A stretch of 41,351 nt of DNA, from assembly GCA_028702535.1 (NCBI GenBank), contig JAQVOR010000014.1:1-41351 (forward strand), read 5' to 3'. The notes below the pieces were generated by a model. The model was given only the letters and a program-made list of their open reading frames with translations. It was not told the origin of the DNA and did not search any database. Of this stretch, positions 25,091-33,891 are shown piece by piece; the first letter of the stretch is position 1; every line of letters begins with the position of its first letter. The DNA is from Bacteroidales bacterium (lineage in GTDB: Bacteria; Bacteroidota; Bacteroidia; Bacteroidales; ML635J-15). The translations under genes were made by a program, and so were the position numbers.

Positions 25091-25324
25091 CACTCTTCAC
25101 TCTTAACTCCCCACTCCTCACTCCCCACTCCCAACTCCCCACTCCCCACTTCTAACTCTAGCTAACTCCCCACTCCTAACTCTAGCTCACTCCGCACTCC
25201 CCACTCCGCACTCCGCACTCCGCACTCCTCACTCTAGCTAACTCCCCACTCCTAACTCTAGCTCACTCCTAACTCTAGCTAACTCCTCACTCCCAACTTT
25301 AGCTCACTCCCCACTCCCCAACTC
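25091..25324 (+). repeat. 7-bp tandem array with GCT insertions
   Basis: About thirty units of the form (C/A)ACTC(C/T)N, such as CACTCCC, AACTCCC and CACTCCG. A GCT triplet is inserted six times, always directly after a unit ending in TA (five ACTCTA and one ACTTTA). The array ends exactly at the stop codon of the universal stress protein gene. On the minus strand it is purine-rich (GGAGTGG). Confidence 0.93.
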
Positions 25325-26119
25325 TTATCCAAAACCTCCTATTTTCACAATATCAGTACGTGGATTAACACACATAATTGGAATTTCTTTACTAAGTAAA
25401 ATACTCTTTGCAGTTTTTAGGTCTAATATCGTCTTTTTATATTTATCAGTCATAAATAAAACAATATCGGGTTCTATTTTCCCCATATAGTCATACAAAT
25501 TATCAGCAAAGTTTACTTCGGGCAATCCTACAACCTCAAAGTCTATGGCATCTTTCTCAAAAATTGAGGTTGCAAACATAATATTGGCGTTTATTTCGGC
25601 TTTTTTGCCCGAATCGGAAGTTTCAGGATAAACAATATAAACTGTACTCTCGAACAAGTTGTTAAGATATTTGACCCACAAGAATTTTGCTCTCATTTTT
25701 TTATCCCCATAAATAGGCACACATATCTTATCATACTCACCAAAGATTAATGGTCTTTGTACTAAAATAAAAGGTATTTTAACAAATTTTTTGATGACTT
25801 TCATTGCTTTATTTATTGTCTTAAGCCCATGTGTCCCCATTATCACAAGATACGCATTTGCTTCTATGCCATAATCATATATCGTTTCAAAAAGATTGCC
25901 AGCTTTTACAACTGGCTTAACGAGATAACTGTTCTTTTGAGAGAAGGCATCTGCAACTTTTTTTAATTCAAACTGCCATTCATCAATTTGTTTCTCATTA
26001 CTAACCACATATAATAAATGAATAGGGAATTTCGCAATCCTTGCCAACTCGAAAGCATGGTCAAGAGCAAAATTTGCTTCATTACTAAAATCGAAAGGAA
26101 CTAGAATACATTTTTCCAT
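25325..26119 (-). CDS. Universal stress protein (UspA family)
   Basis: A 264-residue protein. The first domain (1-135) has the Usp pattern: KCILVPFDFSNEANFALDHA, then IHLLYVVS, and the late MGTHGLK followed by IPFILVQRP. The second half (136-264) has Usp-like topology (YDKICVPIYGDKK, then EPDIVLFMTDKYKK) but lacks a clear GxxG ATP-binding signature. It may be a degenerate second domain in a tandem-type Usp. I prefer the ATG at 26119 over the TTG at 26128, which would only prepend three residues. It is divergent from lpdA across a 148-bp A+T-rich region, and its stop abuts the 7-bp array. A stress or energy-state role is inferred from the family. Confidence 0.88.
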   Translation of the reverse strand: MEKCILVPFDFSNEANFALDHAFELARIAKFPIHLLYVVSNEKQIDEWQFELKKVADAFSQKNSYLVKPVVKAGNLFETIYDYGIEANAYLVIMGTHGLKTINKAMKVIKKFVKIPFILVQRPLIFGEYDKICVPIYGDKKMRAKFLWVKYLNNLFESTVYIVYPETSDSGKKAEINANIMFATSIFEKDAIDFEVVGLPEVNFADNLYDYMGKIEPDIVLFMTDKYKKTILDLKTAKSILLSKEIPIMCVNPRTDIVKIGGFG

Positions 26120-26267
26120 ATTTTTCAAGTTTAATTGTCTATATTTTTTTCTTTATTAAGTTTGTTCATAATTAGTATGTAAATATAAACAAAATTACAT
26201 AAATAATTGTTTATTTTGAAAATAAATGTTTATTTATGAATATTATTAATAAAAAAATACAATATAT

Positions 26268-27659
26268 ATGAATTTTGATTTAATTGTACTCGGAAGTGGA
26301 CCAGGCGGATATGTAGCCGCAATACGAGCTGCACAAACTGGTTTAAGCGTTGCAGTAGTTGAAAAAGCCGAATTAGGTGGCGTATGTTTAAATTGGGGCT
26401 GCATACCTACAAAAGCATTACTAAAAAGTGCACAGGTCTTTAATTATATTAAACATGCTGATACTTATGGGATAGCTATAAACGGTGATATTAGTCCCGA
26501 TTTTAAAGCCGTGATAGACCGTAGTCGCTTGGTTGCATCAAATATGAGTAAAGGCATCGAATTCCTTTTTAAGAAAAACAAAATTAGTATAGTTCGAGGT
26601 TTTGGGAAACTGATTAGTAAAAATCAACTGTCGGTAATAGATGCTGATAATAATGAAACAATCGTAAGTGCAAAACACATAATTCTTGCTACAGGTGCAA
26701 GGTCAAAAGAATTGCCAGGAGTAAAGCAAGACGGCAAGAGAATAATCGGATATAGAGAGGCTCTTACTTTAGAAAACCTCCCCAAAAGCATGGCGGTTAT
26801 TGGTTCGGGTGCTATCGGTACCGAGCTCGCTTTTTTCTATGCAAGCATGGGAACAGAGGTTACCATTATTGAGTTCCTTCCTAATATTGTGCCGCTTGAG
26901 GATGAAGAAGTGTCAAAACAACTTGCTCGCTCACTAAAAAAAGCTGGTATTAAAATTATGACTGATACAAGAGTGCAAAATGTTGATGTATATGGAGATG
27001 ATTGTATTGTAAGTTATTTAAATAAAAAGGGTGAAAGTAGTATCACAACCGAAATAGTTCTGTCCGCAGTAGGAGTTATTCCAAATCTCGAAAATATAGG
27101 TCTCGAAGAACTAAATATTGAGCTCGAAAAAGGTAAAATAAAGGTTGATGAGTATTACAAAACTAATATTGACGGTATTTATGCTATCGGAGACATTATA
27201 AATAGTCCTGCTCTTGCTCATGTTGCATCTGCAGAGGCAATTACTTGTATTGAGCATATTGTTGGCATGAATCCGCCTACTATCGATTATTCAAACATCC
27301 CATCTTGTGTTTATTGTGTGCCTGAAATTGCATCTGTTGGAATTACCGAACAAGAGGCAAAAGAAAAAGAAATCCCTTACAAAATTGGAAAATTCCCATT
27401 TATAGCTTCAGGAAAAGCTGCAGCTTCGGGTAGTAAAGATGGCTTTATAAAACTTATTTTTGATGAGAATTCTGACGAATTACTTGGTGCTCATTTTATT
27501 GGCGATAATGTAACAGAGATGATTGCCGAAATGGTAGTACTCAAAAAACTTAATGGAAAAGCTAAAGACTTAATTAAAACAATTCATCCTCACCCAAGTT
27601 TGTCAGAAGCAATTATGGAAGCCGCTGCTGATGCTCACAATGAGGCTGTGCATTTGTAA
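26268..27659 (+). CDS. lpdA: Dihydrolipoyl dehydrogenase
   Basis: A 463-residue flavoprotein with the whole set of E3 motifs. These are the FAD-binding GSGPGG near residue 9, the redox disulfide Cys40/Cys45 in GGVCLNWGCIPTK, the NAD-binding GSGAIGTELAFFYASMGTEV, and the second FAD motif YAIGDI. The C-terminal HPHPSLSE has catalytic His442 and Glu447. It reoxidises dihydrolipoyl groups of 2-oxoacid dehydrogenases or the glycine cleavage system with NAD+. None of its E1/E2 or gcv partners is adjacent, so the complex served cannot be told from context. It is divergent from usp and convergent with the T9SS protein gene. A 10-bp hairpin about 50 bp downstream may end its transcript. Confidence 0.95.
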   Translation: MNFDLIVLGSGPGGYVAAIRAAQTGLSVAVVEKAELGGVCLNWGCIPTKALLKSAQVFNYIKHADTYGIAINGDISPDFKAVIDRSRLVASNMSKGIEFLFKKNKISIVRGFGKLISKNQLSVIDADNNETIVSAKHIILATGARSKELPGVKQDGKRIIGYREALTLENLPKSMAVIGSGAIGTELAFFYASMGTEVTIIEFLPNIVPLEDEEVSKQLARSLKKAGIKIMTDTRVQNVDVYGDDCIVSYLNKKGESSITTEIVLSAVGVIPNLENIGLEELNIELEKGKIKVDEYYKTNIDGIYAIGDIINSPALAHVASAEAITCIEHIVGMNPPTIDYSNIPSCVYCVPEIASVGITEQEAKEKEIPYKIGKFPFIASGKAAASGSKDGFIKLIFDENSDELLGAHFIGDNVTEMIAEMVVLKKLNGKAKDLIKTIHPHPSLSEAIMEAAADAHNEAVHL

Positions 27660-27707
27660 AAAAGGTAGTTAAAAAATACTGGCAATTTATTTAAATTACA
27701 CTCGAAG

Positions 27708-27744
27708 AATAACAGATTTCGGTCGCAGGGAGACATCTGTTATT
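27708..27744 (+). terminator. Hairpin between the convergent lpdA and T9SS genes
   Basis: AATAACAGAT (27708-27717) pairs perfectly with ATCTGTTATT (27735-27744). The loop contains CGCAGGGAG, a word also used in the array at 1356-1890. The A/T-rich arms would serve as a weak bidirectional terminator. Confidence 0.45.
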
Positions 27745-27791
27745 TAGTGTGCAGTTCATCTATTCGAATATTCAAAAATTTTGAAATTAGA

Positions 27792-27854
27792 ACATTTCGG
27801 CAGGCTTACTTCGATAAACTCAGTGCATCGCAATGCATCGCTTCGCTCTGTGCA
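27792..27854 (+). repeat. Dispersed cttcggcaggctt repeat, copy 4
   Basis: ACATTTCGGCAGGCTTACTT, then CAGTGCATCGCAATGCATCG and CTTCGCTC. It shares words with the copy at 1103-1250 and lies just beyond the stop of the T9SS type B gene. Confidence 0.75.
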
Positions 27855-27925
27855 TCTCATCAGAAGTAAGAACAGAGTTTTGTGCTTTTATTATCATTTG
27901 TTTGTGGAGGGGACTAAACCCAATC

Positions 27926-30900
27926 TTACCGCTTAATAGTAACATGTCCAGTAAGTGGTTCTCGACCTTTTTCGAGAATAATTGAGTACCAATAGGTATC
28001 ACTTGGCACGGGTAGTCCTACATACGTTCCATCCCAGCCGATGACATTATTGGTAAACTCATATATTTTTTTACCATATCTATCAAAAATTTGTACAATG
28101 GCTTCGGGGAATTGATACAAACCAAAAATTACCCAATAATCGTTATATCCATCTCCATTAGGCGTAAAGAAAGCTGGAATTTTAATCGTTGCATCAAGAT
28201 ATGTATCAATAGTATCCATGCAGTAATTTTTATCCATTACCGCAATTGAATAATAATCACTTGGTAATTGGTCGAATATATTTGAAGTCTGCCATGTGTC
28301 TCCATCATGTGAATACAAATAAGGTTGTGTGCCACCTGTTACGTCAATCACTATTTCGCCTCCACCTGATATTGCGTTTAAAATTACTGGAACATCAGCA
28401 AAATCTATGTTTATACTTGATGACGCTGTGCAGCCTATAGCATCACTTACGGTAAGACTAAAAAAACCTGGAATAGTTACTGTTTGATAAGCTATTGTGC
28501 TACCGTTATTCCATTTATATGAATAGTACAGTCCTTCTGGTTCCAAAATATATACATCTCCTTCGCATAAAGTAGTATCAAATCCTAAAAAAGGCGGCTG
28601 AATAATATTTTCTGTAACATAAATAAAGTCCTTATCAGAACAGCCATTTATATCTGTTACGGTAAGATAATATATTCCAGATGAGTCCACAAACAAATAA
28701 TTATCGGTTGCTCCAGTACTCCATTCGTAAGAATGATATATTTCTGTAAGTTTTATTGTATCTGAATCTCCTTCACAAAATGAAATATCTTCACCAAGTT
28801 CTAAAATAGGTTGTGGAAATATTGTTACTGTAATTGTGTCGGAGGAAATACAACCAGCAAAATTAGTTACTTGTATCCAGTATTGATTGGTGTTAGATAC
28901 AGACAAAGTATTACTTGTTTCTCCTGTATTCCACAAGTAAGTGTTGTTGGGTGATGTATCATTAGGATCCAAAATATATGGCTCGTTAGTACATACTGTT
29001 GTATCTTTTCCTAAGTTAATGTCCTCAACTGGAATAGATGTAACGGTAATGGCATCAGATGTTGTGCAGCCATTATTATCTGTAACAACAACCGAAACTG
29101 GTCCAGTTTCTGATGCCCAATAAGTTTCGTTGGTAGAATTATCTTGCCATAAATAAGAAACGAAACCTGATCCTGCATCTATCTCAATATTATCGCCAGC
29201 ACAAATATTTATATCACTACCAATATTGACATTAGGTTGTGGGTAAAGTATAATCGTTAATGTGTCATAATACCAGCAAGAACCGTCATAAGCTTGTAAC
29301 CAATATTCACCACCTTCGGTAAAGCTATATGATGCTGAGTTTGAGCCGTCAAACCATAAATAATTGCTATACCCAGCAACTTGAACAGAAATTGATTCGC
29401 GTGGGCATAAAAACAATTCGTGTACAACAAACAAATTTTTATCAGGTAATTCATTCACAAAAACTGTCGCAGATGTAGTACATGAGTTCGCATCTGTAAC
29501 ACTTACTGTATAATTTCCACCATCGTAAACCTCTATGGTTTGCGTTGATTCGGCATCTGGAGTTGACCAGAGGTAATCAACATAATTACTAGTTGCGTCT
29601 AAAACTATTGTATCATGAAAACATGCTGTAATTGTCGAAGGTATATTTATAGGAGTGGCAGTTGGTGCCGATAAACTTATTGTAGTTTCGATATAGCAAT
29701 CGTTAGCATCAGTTACAATAATTTGATGATTACCAACAGAGAGTCCACATACATTTGAACTTGAAGGCATATTATTTAAATAATAATTGAAAGGAGCAGT
29801 TCCACCCGATACTTCAATGTCTATACATAAGTTATTTGGATTGCAATTAATACTACTAGTTATTATTTGACTAAAGCTAAAATAAGAATTATACTTAACA
29901 ATTAAAGCATCATCTTTTGATTGTGCAGAATAGGGAGTTCCGTCAAAATAAATATTGTTATTACAAAAACCGCCGACAATAATATTATTATTGTTATCAA
30001 GACAAATTGCCATTGCACCATCGGCAAAAAGGCTACCGGCAGTACCTTTAAAATCAAAATTGCCGTTGCTTTTATATTTTGTCACAAAATAATCAGTGTC
30101 GCCCACATTTACTACAACCCCATCTCCAAAATCTGTCGGGCTAGAATATATACCCGAAATATAAATATTGTTAGAATTATCAACAGCAATTCCTTTAGGA
30201 TTAACAGAACCATTTCCTCCAAATCCGAAACTTGCATTTAAAAAACCGCCTGAATTATAAACCGAAACTTGTGCATTATCAACTATTTGATCAGATTTAT
30301 AAAGCACATAAACTTTATTGTTAAAGTCGCAGACAACATCTCCGGCAATATCATCATCTCCACTTGTGCCAAGTTTTAGCGCCCAATCAAAAGAGCCATT
30401 GCTTGTGTATTTTGCCAAAAAAACATCTTGAAAACCTTCAGCTGTGAGGGTAACAGGACCGAAATTTAAAATTCCTGAGAAATCGCCCGTCACATAAAAA
30501 TTGCCTAAATTATCACTTGTGAGTTTTACTCCGCTGTCATTTTGTGTTGAACCTTCGGCAGTAATCCACTGAAAGTCGCCGTTACTATTGTATTTGGCGA
30601 TAAAAAAATCGTTTAGTCCTTTGCTTATAGATGACGTTCCATTTATTGACATAGCAAAATCATAAGTTCCTGTGATAGCAGGATTATTTTGATAATCAAC
30701 GCAAACATCTCCGGCTATATCATCATCAAAACCACCCATAAACTTACCCCATTGATATATGCCGTTATTGTTGTATTTAATTAGGAAAATATCTTTATTC
30801 CCATTACTGATAGCTTGATCTGAGCCAAAATCGACAGTACCGCTAAAATTACCAGTTATGTAAATATTCCCAACATCATCTAACGCAATTCCGGTAGCTT

Positions 30901-31231
30901 CATCATCTTCGCTTCCTCCATTTGATATAATCCAAATAAGATTGCCGTTAGAATCGAGTTTGGCAAGGAAATAGTCTTTAAATCCATTTGATATTAAGGA
31001 TATTGACTGGAAATCCATTTCAATGCTATAACTTCCTACGACATAAATATTCCCGGCATTATCAGTAGTTACATCATTTACGATGTCGGTGTACACACCT
31101 CCAGTGATTTTTACCCAATCCAATATAAGTTGATCGCTACAATCTGTAGAATCGCGCATTACCTGTGCATAGATGCTGTTATTTATTAACAAGCAAAATA
31201 GAATTATTAATATGCTGGTAAATTGTCTCAT
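27926..31231 (-). CDS. Large secreted SBBP-repeat protein with T9SS type B (CHU_C) domain
   Basis: A 1101-residue exported protein with a signal peptide (ending IYAQ). Residues about 30-440 hold a series of SBBP beta-propeller repeats, seen as recurring GNIYVTGxFxGxxDFG and FLAKYxSNGxFxW patterns. Residues about 450-1000 hold repeated Ig/PKD-like modules with YLWSTGA..YxVTVTDxNGC patterns. The C-terminal roughly 90 residues, starting IPAFFTPNGDGYNDYWVI and ending LTGHVTIKR, form the gliding-motility CHU_C domain, the T9SS type B sorting signal. Proteins of this kind reach the cell surface and often act as adhesins. Its ATG overlaps the stop of the upstream porP gene by one base (TAATG), so it is translationally coupled to its likely partner. 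Confidence 0.93.
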   Translation of the reverse strand: MRQFTSILIILFCLLINNSIYAQVMRDSTDCSDQLILDWVKITGGVYTDIVNDVTTDNAGNIYVVGSYSIEMDFQSISLISNGFKDYFLAKLDSNGNLIWIISNGGSEDDEATGIALDDVGNIYITGNFSGTVDFGSDQAISNGNKDIFLIKYNNNGIYQWGKFMGGFDDDIAGDVCVDYQNNPAITGTYDFAMSINGTSSISKGLNDFFIAKYNSNGDFQWITAEGSTQNDSGVKLTSDNLGNFYVTGDFSGILNFGPVTLTAEGFQDVFLAKYTSNGSFDWALKLGTSGDDDIAGDVVCDFNNKVYVLYKSDQIVDNAQVSVYNSGGFLNASFGFGGNGSVNPKGIAVDNSNNIYISGIYSSPTDFGDGVVVNVGDTDYFVTKYKSNGNFDFKGTAGSLFADGAMAICLDNNNNIIVGGFCNNNIYFDGTPYSAQSKDDALIVKYNSYFSFSQIITSSINCNPNNLCIDIEVSGGTAPFNYYLNNMPSSSNVCGLSVGNHQIIVTDANDCYIETTISLSAPTATPINIPSTITACFHDTIVLDATSNYVDYLWSTPDAESTQTIEVYDGGNYTVSVTDANSCTTSATVFVNELPDKNLFVVHELFLCPRESISVQVAGYSNYLWFDGSNSASYSFTEGGEYWLQAYDGSCWYYDTLTIILYPQPNVNIGSDINICAGDNIEIDAGSGFVSYLWQDNSTNETYWASETGPVSVVVTDNNGCTTSDAITVTSIPVEDINLGKDTTVCTNEPYILDPNDTSPNNTYLWNTGETSNTLSVSNTNQYWIQVTNFAGCISSDTITVTIFPQPILELGEDISFCEGDSDTIKLTEIYHSYEWSTGATDNYLFVDSSGIYYLTVTDINGCSDKDFIYVTENIIQPPFLGFDTTLCEGDVYILEPEGLYYSYKWNNGSTIAYQTVTIPGFFSLTVSDAIGCTASSSINIDFADVPVILNAISGGGEIVIDVTGGTQPYLYSHDGDTWQTSNIFDQLPSDYYSIAVMDKNYCMDTIDTYLDATIKIPAFFTPNGDGYNDYWVIFGLYQFPEAIVQIFDRYGKKIYEFTNNVIGWDGTYVGLPVPSDTYWYSIILEKGREPLTGHVTIKR

Positions 31232-32241
31232 TAAAAATCGTCGTTAAATGAAGGGATTAAATGTTTATCCCAATTATAATATTTATTATGCCAAAGTCTT
31301 ATTCCAATTGAAATTTGATGAGATCCAAAATGACACGATTGTAAAGATGTTAAGCCTAAATCATATAAATACATAAATGTGAAAGCATGGTATGACAAGC
31401 CAATAGCTGGAGACAAAGATAGTGGTGCCGATTGCATCCAATCTAATGTTTGATTATACGATAGACCCAGCCATATTTCGTTTGAATATCGAATGTAAAC
31501 CGACCTTACATCTTTACCACTCATAATATGAAATTTGAGATTGAGATCGAGTTGGTTTAGTCCATGAAAATTCGTTTTTACAAGAGCCGAAGGACGCAAT
31601 TGAAATCTCGACTTAATTTTAAGTATATGACCTGTATGGATATTCATTATAACATAATTGATAGGCTCATAAGAAATATTATACATTCTATCAGACCATG
31701 GGAGTAAGTTCTCAAATGATGCTCCTAAAAAATGTTGCTTGTAAGATAATACTAATCCTGCATTAGCGTTTGGGATAAAAGTAACTTTACGGTTATAATC
31801 AATTAGAGGGTCGTACATATCTCTGTCAAATTTTGTTTCGTCCAATGAATGTAACATGCCTCGAAAAGACATTCCATAAGAAAGAATCATTTTATTATAT
31901 CGTTTTGCACTAATTAAAGCTTGCCACGACCAGGAAATTTGAAATCCATTATATGAGTTTGGACCATTATTGTCAGAGTAAATATATCCTCCAATACCTC
32001 CAGCTCTTCCTTTTAGACGATGTTTAAACATCAGAAAAGACGTACTTGGGGAATCGTCCATCCCTACCCATTGTTCTCGATGGGTTATTTTAACACTTGT
32101 AATTTCGGAGATGCCAGCAAATGCAGGATTGACAAGCATAAAATCAAACATGTACTGTTCATGTACTGGTAAATTCTGTGCTTGTAAAAAAGTTCCTAAA
32201 ACTCCAATCAGTGTAAAAAATGTAATAACCCTTCTTAACAT
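31231..32241 (-). CDS. PorP/SprF family type IX secretion membrane protein
   Basis: A 336-residue outer-membrane barrel with a signal peptide (ending LQAQ). It carries the family hallmark N-terminus PVHEQYMFDFMLVNPAFAGI, then THREQWVGMDDSPSTS and GGIGGYIYSDNNGP. PorP/SprF proteins are encoded next to large T9SS type B substrates. SprF is needed for secretion of its SprB partner. Here the downstream gene overlaps by one base and encodes exactly such a type B substrate. The protein therefore probably serves as the dedicated secretion or anchoring partner of the SBBP-repeat protein. The yggS-like gene lies upstream on the same strand in transcription order, with a 24-bp gap. Confidence 0.95.
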   Translation of the reverse strand: MLRRVITFFTLIGVLGTFLQAQNLPVHEQYMFDFMLVNPAFAGISEITSVKITHREQWVGMDDSPSTSFLMFKHRLKGRAGGIGGYIYSDNNGPNSYNGFQISWSWQALISAKRYNKMILSYGMSFRGMLHSLDETKFDRDMYDPLIDYNRKVTFIPNANAGLVLSYKQHFLGASFENLLPWSDRMYNISYEPINYVIMNIHTGHILKIKSRFQLRPSALVKTNFHGLNQLDLNLKFHIMSGKDVRSVYIRYSNEIWLGLSYNQTLDWMQSAPLSLSPAIGLSYHAFTFMYLYDLGLTSLQSCHFGSHQISIGIRLWHNKYYNWDKHLIPSFNDDF

Positions 32242-32265
32242 TAGAAAACAAATATACGTTTTTAT

Positions 32266-32946
32266 TTATAAATTACAATTCCTATATCCAAAAATAATAC
32301 TTCCTACTCGAATCATTGTACTGCCAGTATCAATAGCAATCTCCCAATCGTTACTCATGCCCATGCTAATCTCTCTAAAATTGTTTGAGCCACTAAAAAA
32401 GTCGTTTTTCAGTTTATTATATATGTTACGTAAGGATGAAAATTCCGAACGCACTTGTACTTCATCTTCAGTAAAACTTGCCATGCCCATCACTCCAACA
32501 ATTTTCACATTAGTCAATTTTTTATATTCTTCAGATTGTAGTATGTCAGCCGCCTCTTCAAAATTTAATCCAAATTTTGTGTCCTCACTTGCTATGTGAA
32601 ATTGCAAAAGACAATTAATCGTTCTTGAGTTATTGATTGCTTGTTTATTTATTTCTTTTAATAGTTTAAGGCTATCAACACTATGAATTAAATCAACAAA
32701 CTCTGCAATATATTTTACTTTATTCCTTTGCAAGTGTCCAATTAGATGCCAACTAATATCAAAATCTTTGAGTTCATCGTGTTTGGCAATCATTTCTTGA
32801 ACTTTATTTTCACCAAAAATCCTTTGCCCAGTAGAATAAGCTTCTTTAATCATCTCTGCTGTATGAGTTTTAGAAACTGCTACTAGTTTTACAGCTTCGG
32901 GTAATTTGTTTTTGAAACTTATTATGTTATCTTTAATCTTACTCAT
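32266..32946 (-). CDS. YggS family pyridoxal-phosphate homeostasis protein
   Basis: A 226-residue protein of the YggS/PLPBP family. The PLP lysine is Lys26 in VKLVAVSKTHT. IFGENKVQEM, WHLIGHLQRNK and IHSVDS follow in order. The phosphate-binding end is MGMSNDWEIAIDTGSTMIRV, then GSIIFG. The family binds PLP without known catalysis and buffers B6 vitamers, affecting amino-acid metabolism. The MGMSxDxxxA signature is fully kept, with Asn-Asp-Trp-Glu in the middle. It lies between a membrane-protein operon (73 bp upstream) and porP (24 bp downstream) on the same strand, and may share a transcript with porP. Confidence 0.94.
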   Translation of the reverse strand: MSKIKDNIISFKNKLPEAVKLVAVSKTHTAEMIKEAYSTGQRIFGENKVQEMIAKHDELKDFDISWHLIGHLQRNKVKYIAEFVDLIHSVDSLKLLKEINKQAINNSRTINCLLQFHIASEDTKFGLNFEEAADILQSEEYKKLTNVKIVGVMGMASFTEDEVQVRSEFSSLRNIYNKLKNDFFSGSNNFREISMGMSNDWEIAIDTGSTMIRVGSIIFGYRNCNL

Positions 32947-33019
32947 TTTTTTTATTCCTCACATTATATTAATGACTTAACTATCGCCCCAATAGTTGCT
33001 TTTTTGATGTCTGTTTTTG

Positions 33020-33715
33020 CTATTTTTTTTGTCCCATAATTGCAGCAATTGACAATAAAACTCCAAGTGCAACGCCTAATAATGCAGCAAATAAAATCTG
33101 CCACTCTTCGGGTAAACAAAAAGTAATTGTATGTGCTGGTATCCAAAAAAACGGAATGGTCTTTTTAAAGACAAAGCTCCATTGTACCGACCAGTTCAGC
33201 GATGGAAAAATTTCTTTAAACTTAATGGGTTTAAAAAGACCTGATAGTGTTCCGCCATTATTTAAAATATGGGTATCCGTTATTTTATGAAAAGTCATAA
33301 ATATTGGAGCAAAAATAATGTTCATTGATGCGCTAACACAAAAAGCTACAAATATTTTTGCCCAACTAAGATCGCCTTTAAACACTTGAACGGCATCTGC
33401 CATTCCCATATAAGTTAGAAAAGCAGGAGTTCCTACTGCAAAAATAATAAACGCCATTTTAATACTTAGACCAAGAAAACCCCAAACAATAGCACGCGGA
33501 ATTATTCCAAACCCTTTTTGATTATAAACTCCTGCTTTTATTCGCAATCCTATTGATTCACCCAGAGTTGCAAGGATGGCAAATTTGACAAAACTCATTA
33601 TCATACCATGTTCTTTGTTAAACGTAGTATAAAACTCATAAACTTGAGGTATTACAAAAAATGGTAATAAGCATAAAACAACTATTAATATAAATATAAA
33701 ATCATTTTTTTTCAT
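33020..33715 (-). CDS. Polytopic membrane protein in the ACD operon, unknown function
   Basis: A 231-residue integral membrane protein with about five hydrophobic segments: residues 5-24, 40-55, 72-100, 118-138, and 197-226. The region LNWSVQWSFVFKKTIPFFWI, then PAHTITFCLPEEW followed by a final hydrophobic helix, vaguely recalls the C-terminal signature of Mpv17/PMP22 proteins (W...W..F.FVP...R). I cannot confirm this. It starts 16 bp after the small membrane protein, which itself starts 1 bp after the ADP-forming acetyl-CoA synthetase. All three are probably one operon. A role connected with acetate or energy metabolism is a guess from position only. Confidence 0.75.
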   Translation of the reverse strand: MKKNDFIFILIVVLCLLPFFVIPQVYEFYTTFNKEHGMIMSFVKFAILATLGESIGLRIKAGVYNQKGFGIIPRAIVWGFLGLSIKMAFIIFAVGTPAFLTYMGMADAVQVFKGDLSWAKIFVAFCVSASMNIIFAPIFMTFHKITDTHILNNGGTLSGLFKPIKFKEIFPSLNWSVQWSFVFKKTIPFFWIPAHTITFCLPEEWQILFAALLGVALGVLLSIAAIMGQKK

Positions 33716-33731
33716 AATATGAGATTGTTAA

Positions 33732-33890
33732 TTATCGGGTTTCTTCAATTTCTTGATTAGTATATAATTTAAAAACTTTCCCAGCTTTTTCGCTTATTCT
33801 GTCCCACGAAAAGACAACTAGCACTATGGATAATATAAGCATTGCTATCAGAAGTTTTTCGTGTGATGTAAAATCTTTGAGTTTCTTCAT
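33732..33890 (-). CDS. Small single-span membrane protein in the ACD operon
   Basis: A 52-residue protein starting at the ATG at 33890 (MKKLKDFTSHEKLLIAMLIL). It has one membrane helix (about residues 13-31, LLIAMLILSIVLVVFSW) and a charged tail (ISEKAGKVFKLYTNQEIEE). A longer frame from 33920 exists but would overlap the end of the acetyl-CoA synthetase gene by 29 bp. The ATG one base beyond its stop is the natural coupled start. The next gene follows after 16 bp. The function is unknown. Confidence 0.6.
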   Translation of the reverse strand: MKKLKDFTSHEKLLIAMLILSIVLVVFSWDRISEKAGKVFKLYTNQEIEETR

Positions 33891-33891
33891 T

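Larger units (their letters stand above)
24822..25324. other. Intergenic interval: ppdK leader and pyrimidine-rich array
   Basis: About 500 bp without a gene. The ppdK leader occupies 24822-24891. The part from 24900 to 25050 is A+T-rich with nothing recognised. A short dispersed repeat (25061-25085) and the 7-bp array (25091-25324) fill the rest. Confidence 0.6.

Noticed and set aside
26120-26128. TTG start for the universal stress protein
   Set aside because: The in-frame ATG nine bases downstream gives the normal family start (MEKCILVPFDFS).
27708-27744. Strong intrinsic terminator after lpdA
   Set aside because: The stem is A/T-rich and not followed by a T-run, so it is kept only as a weak hairpin.
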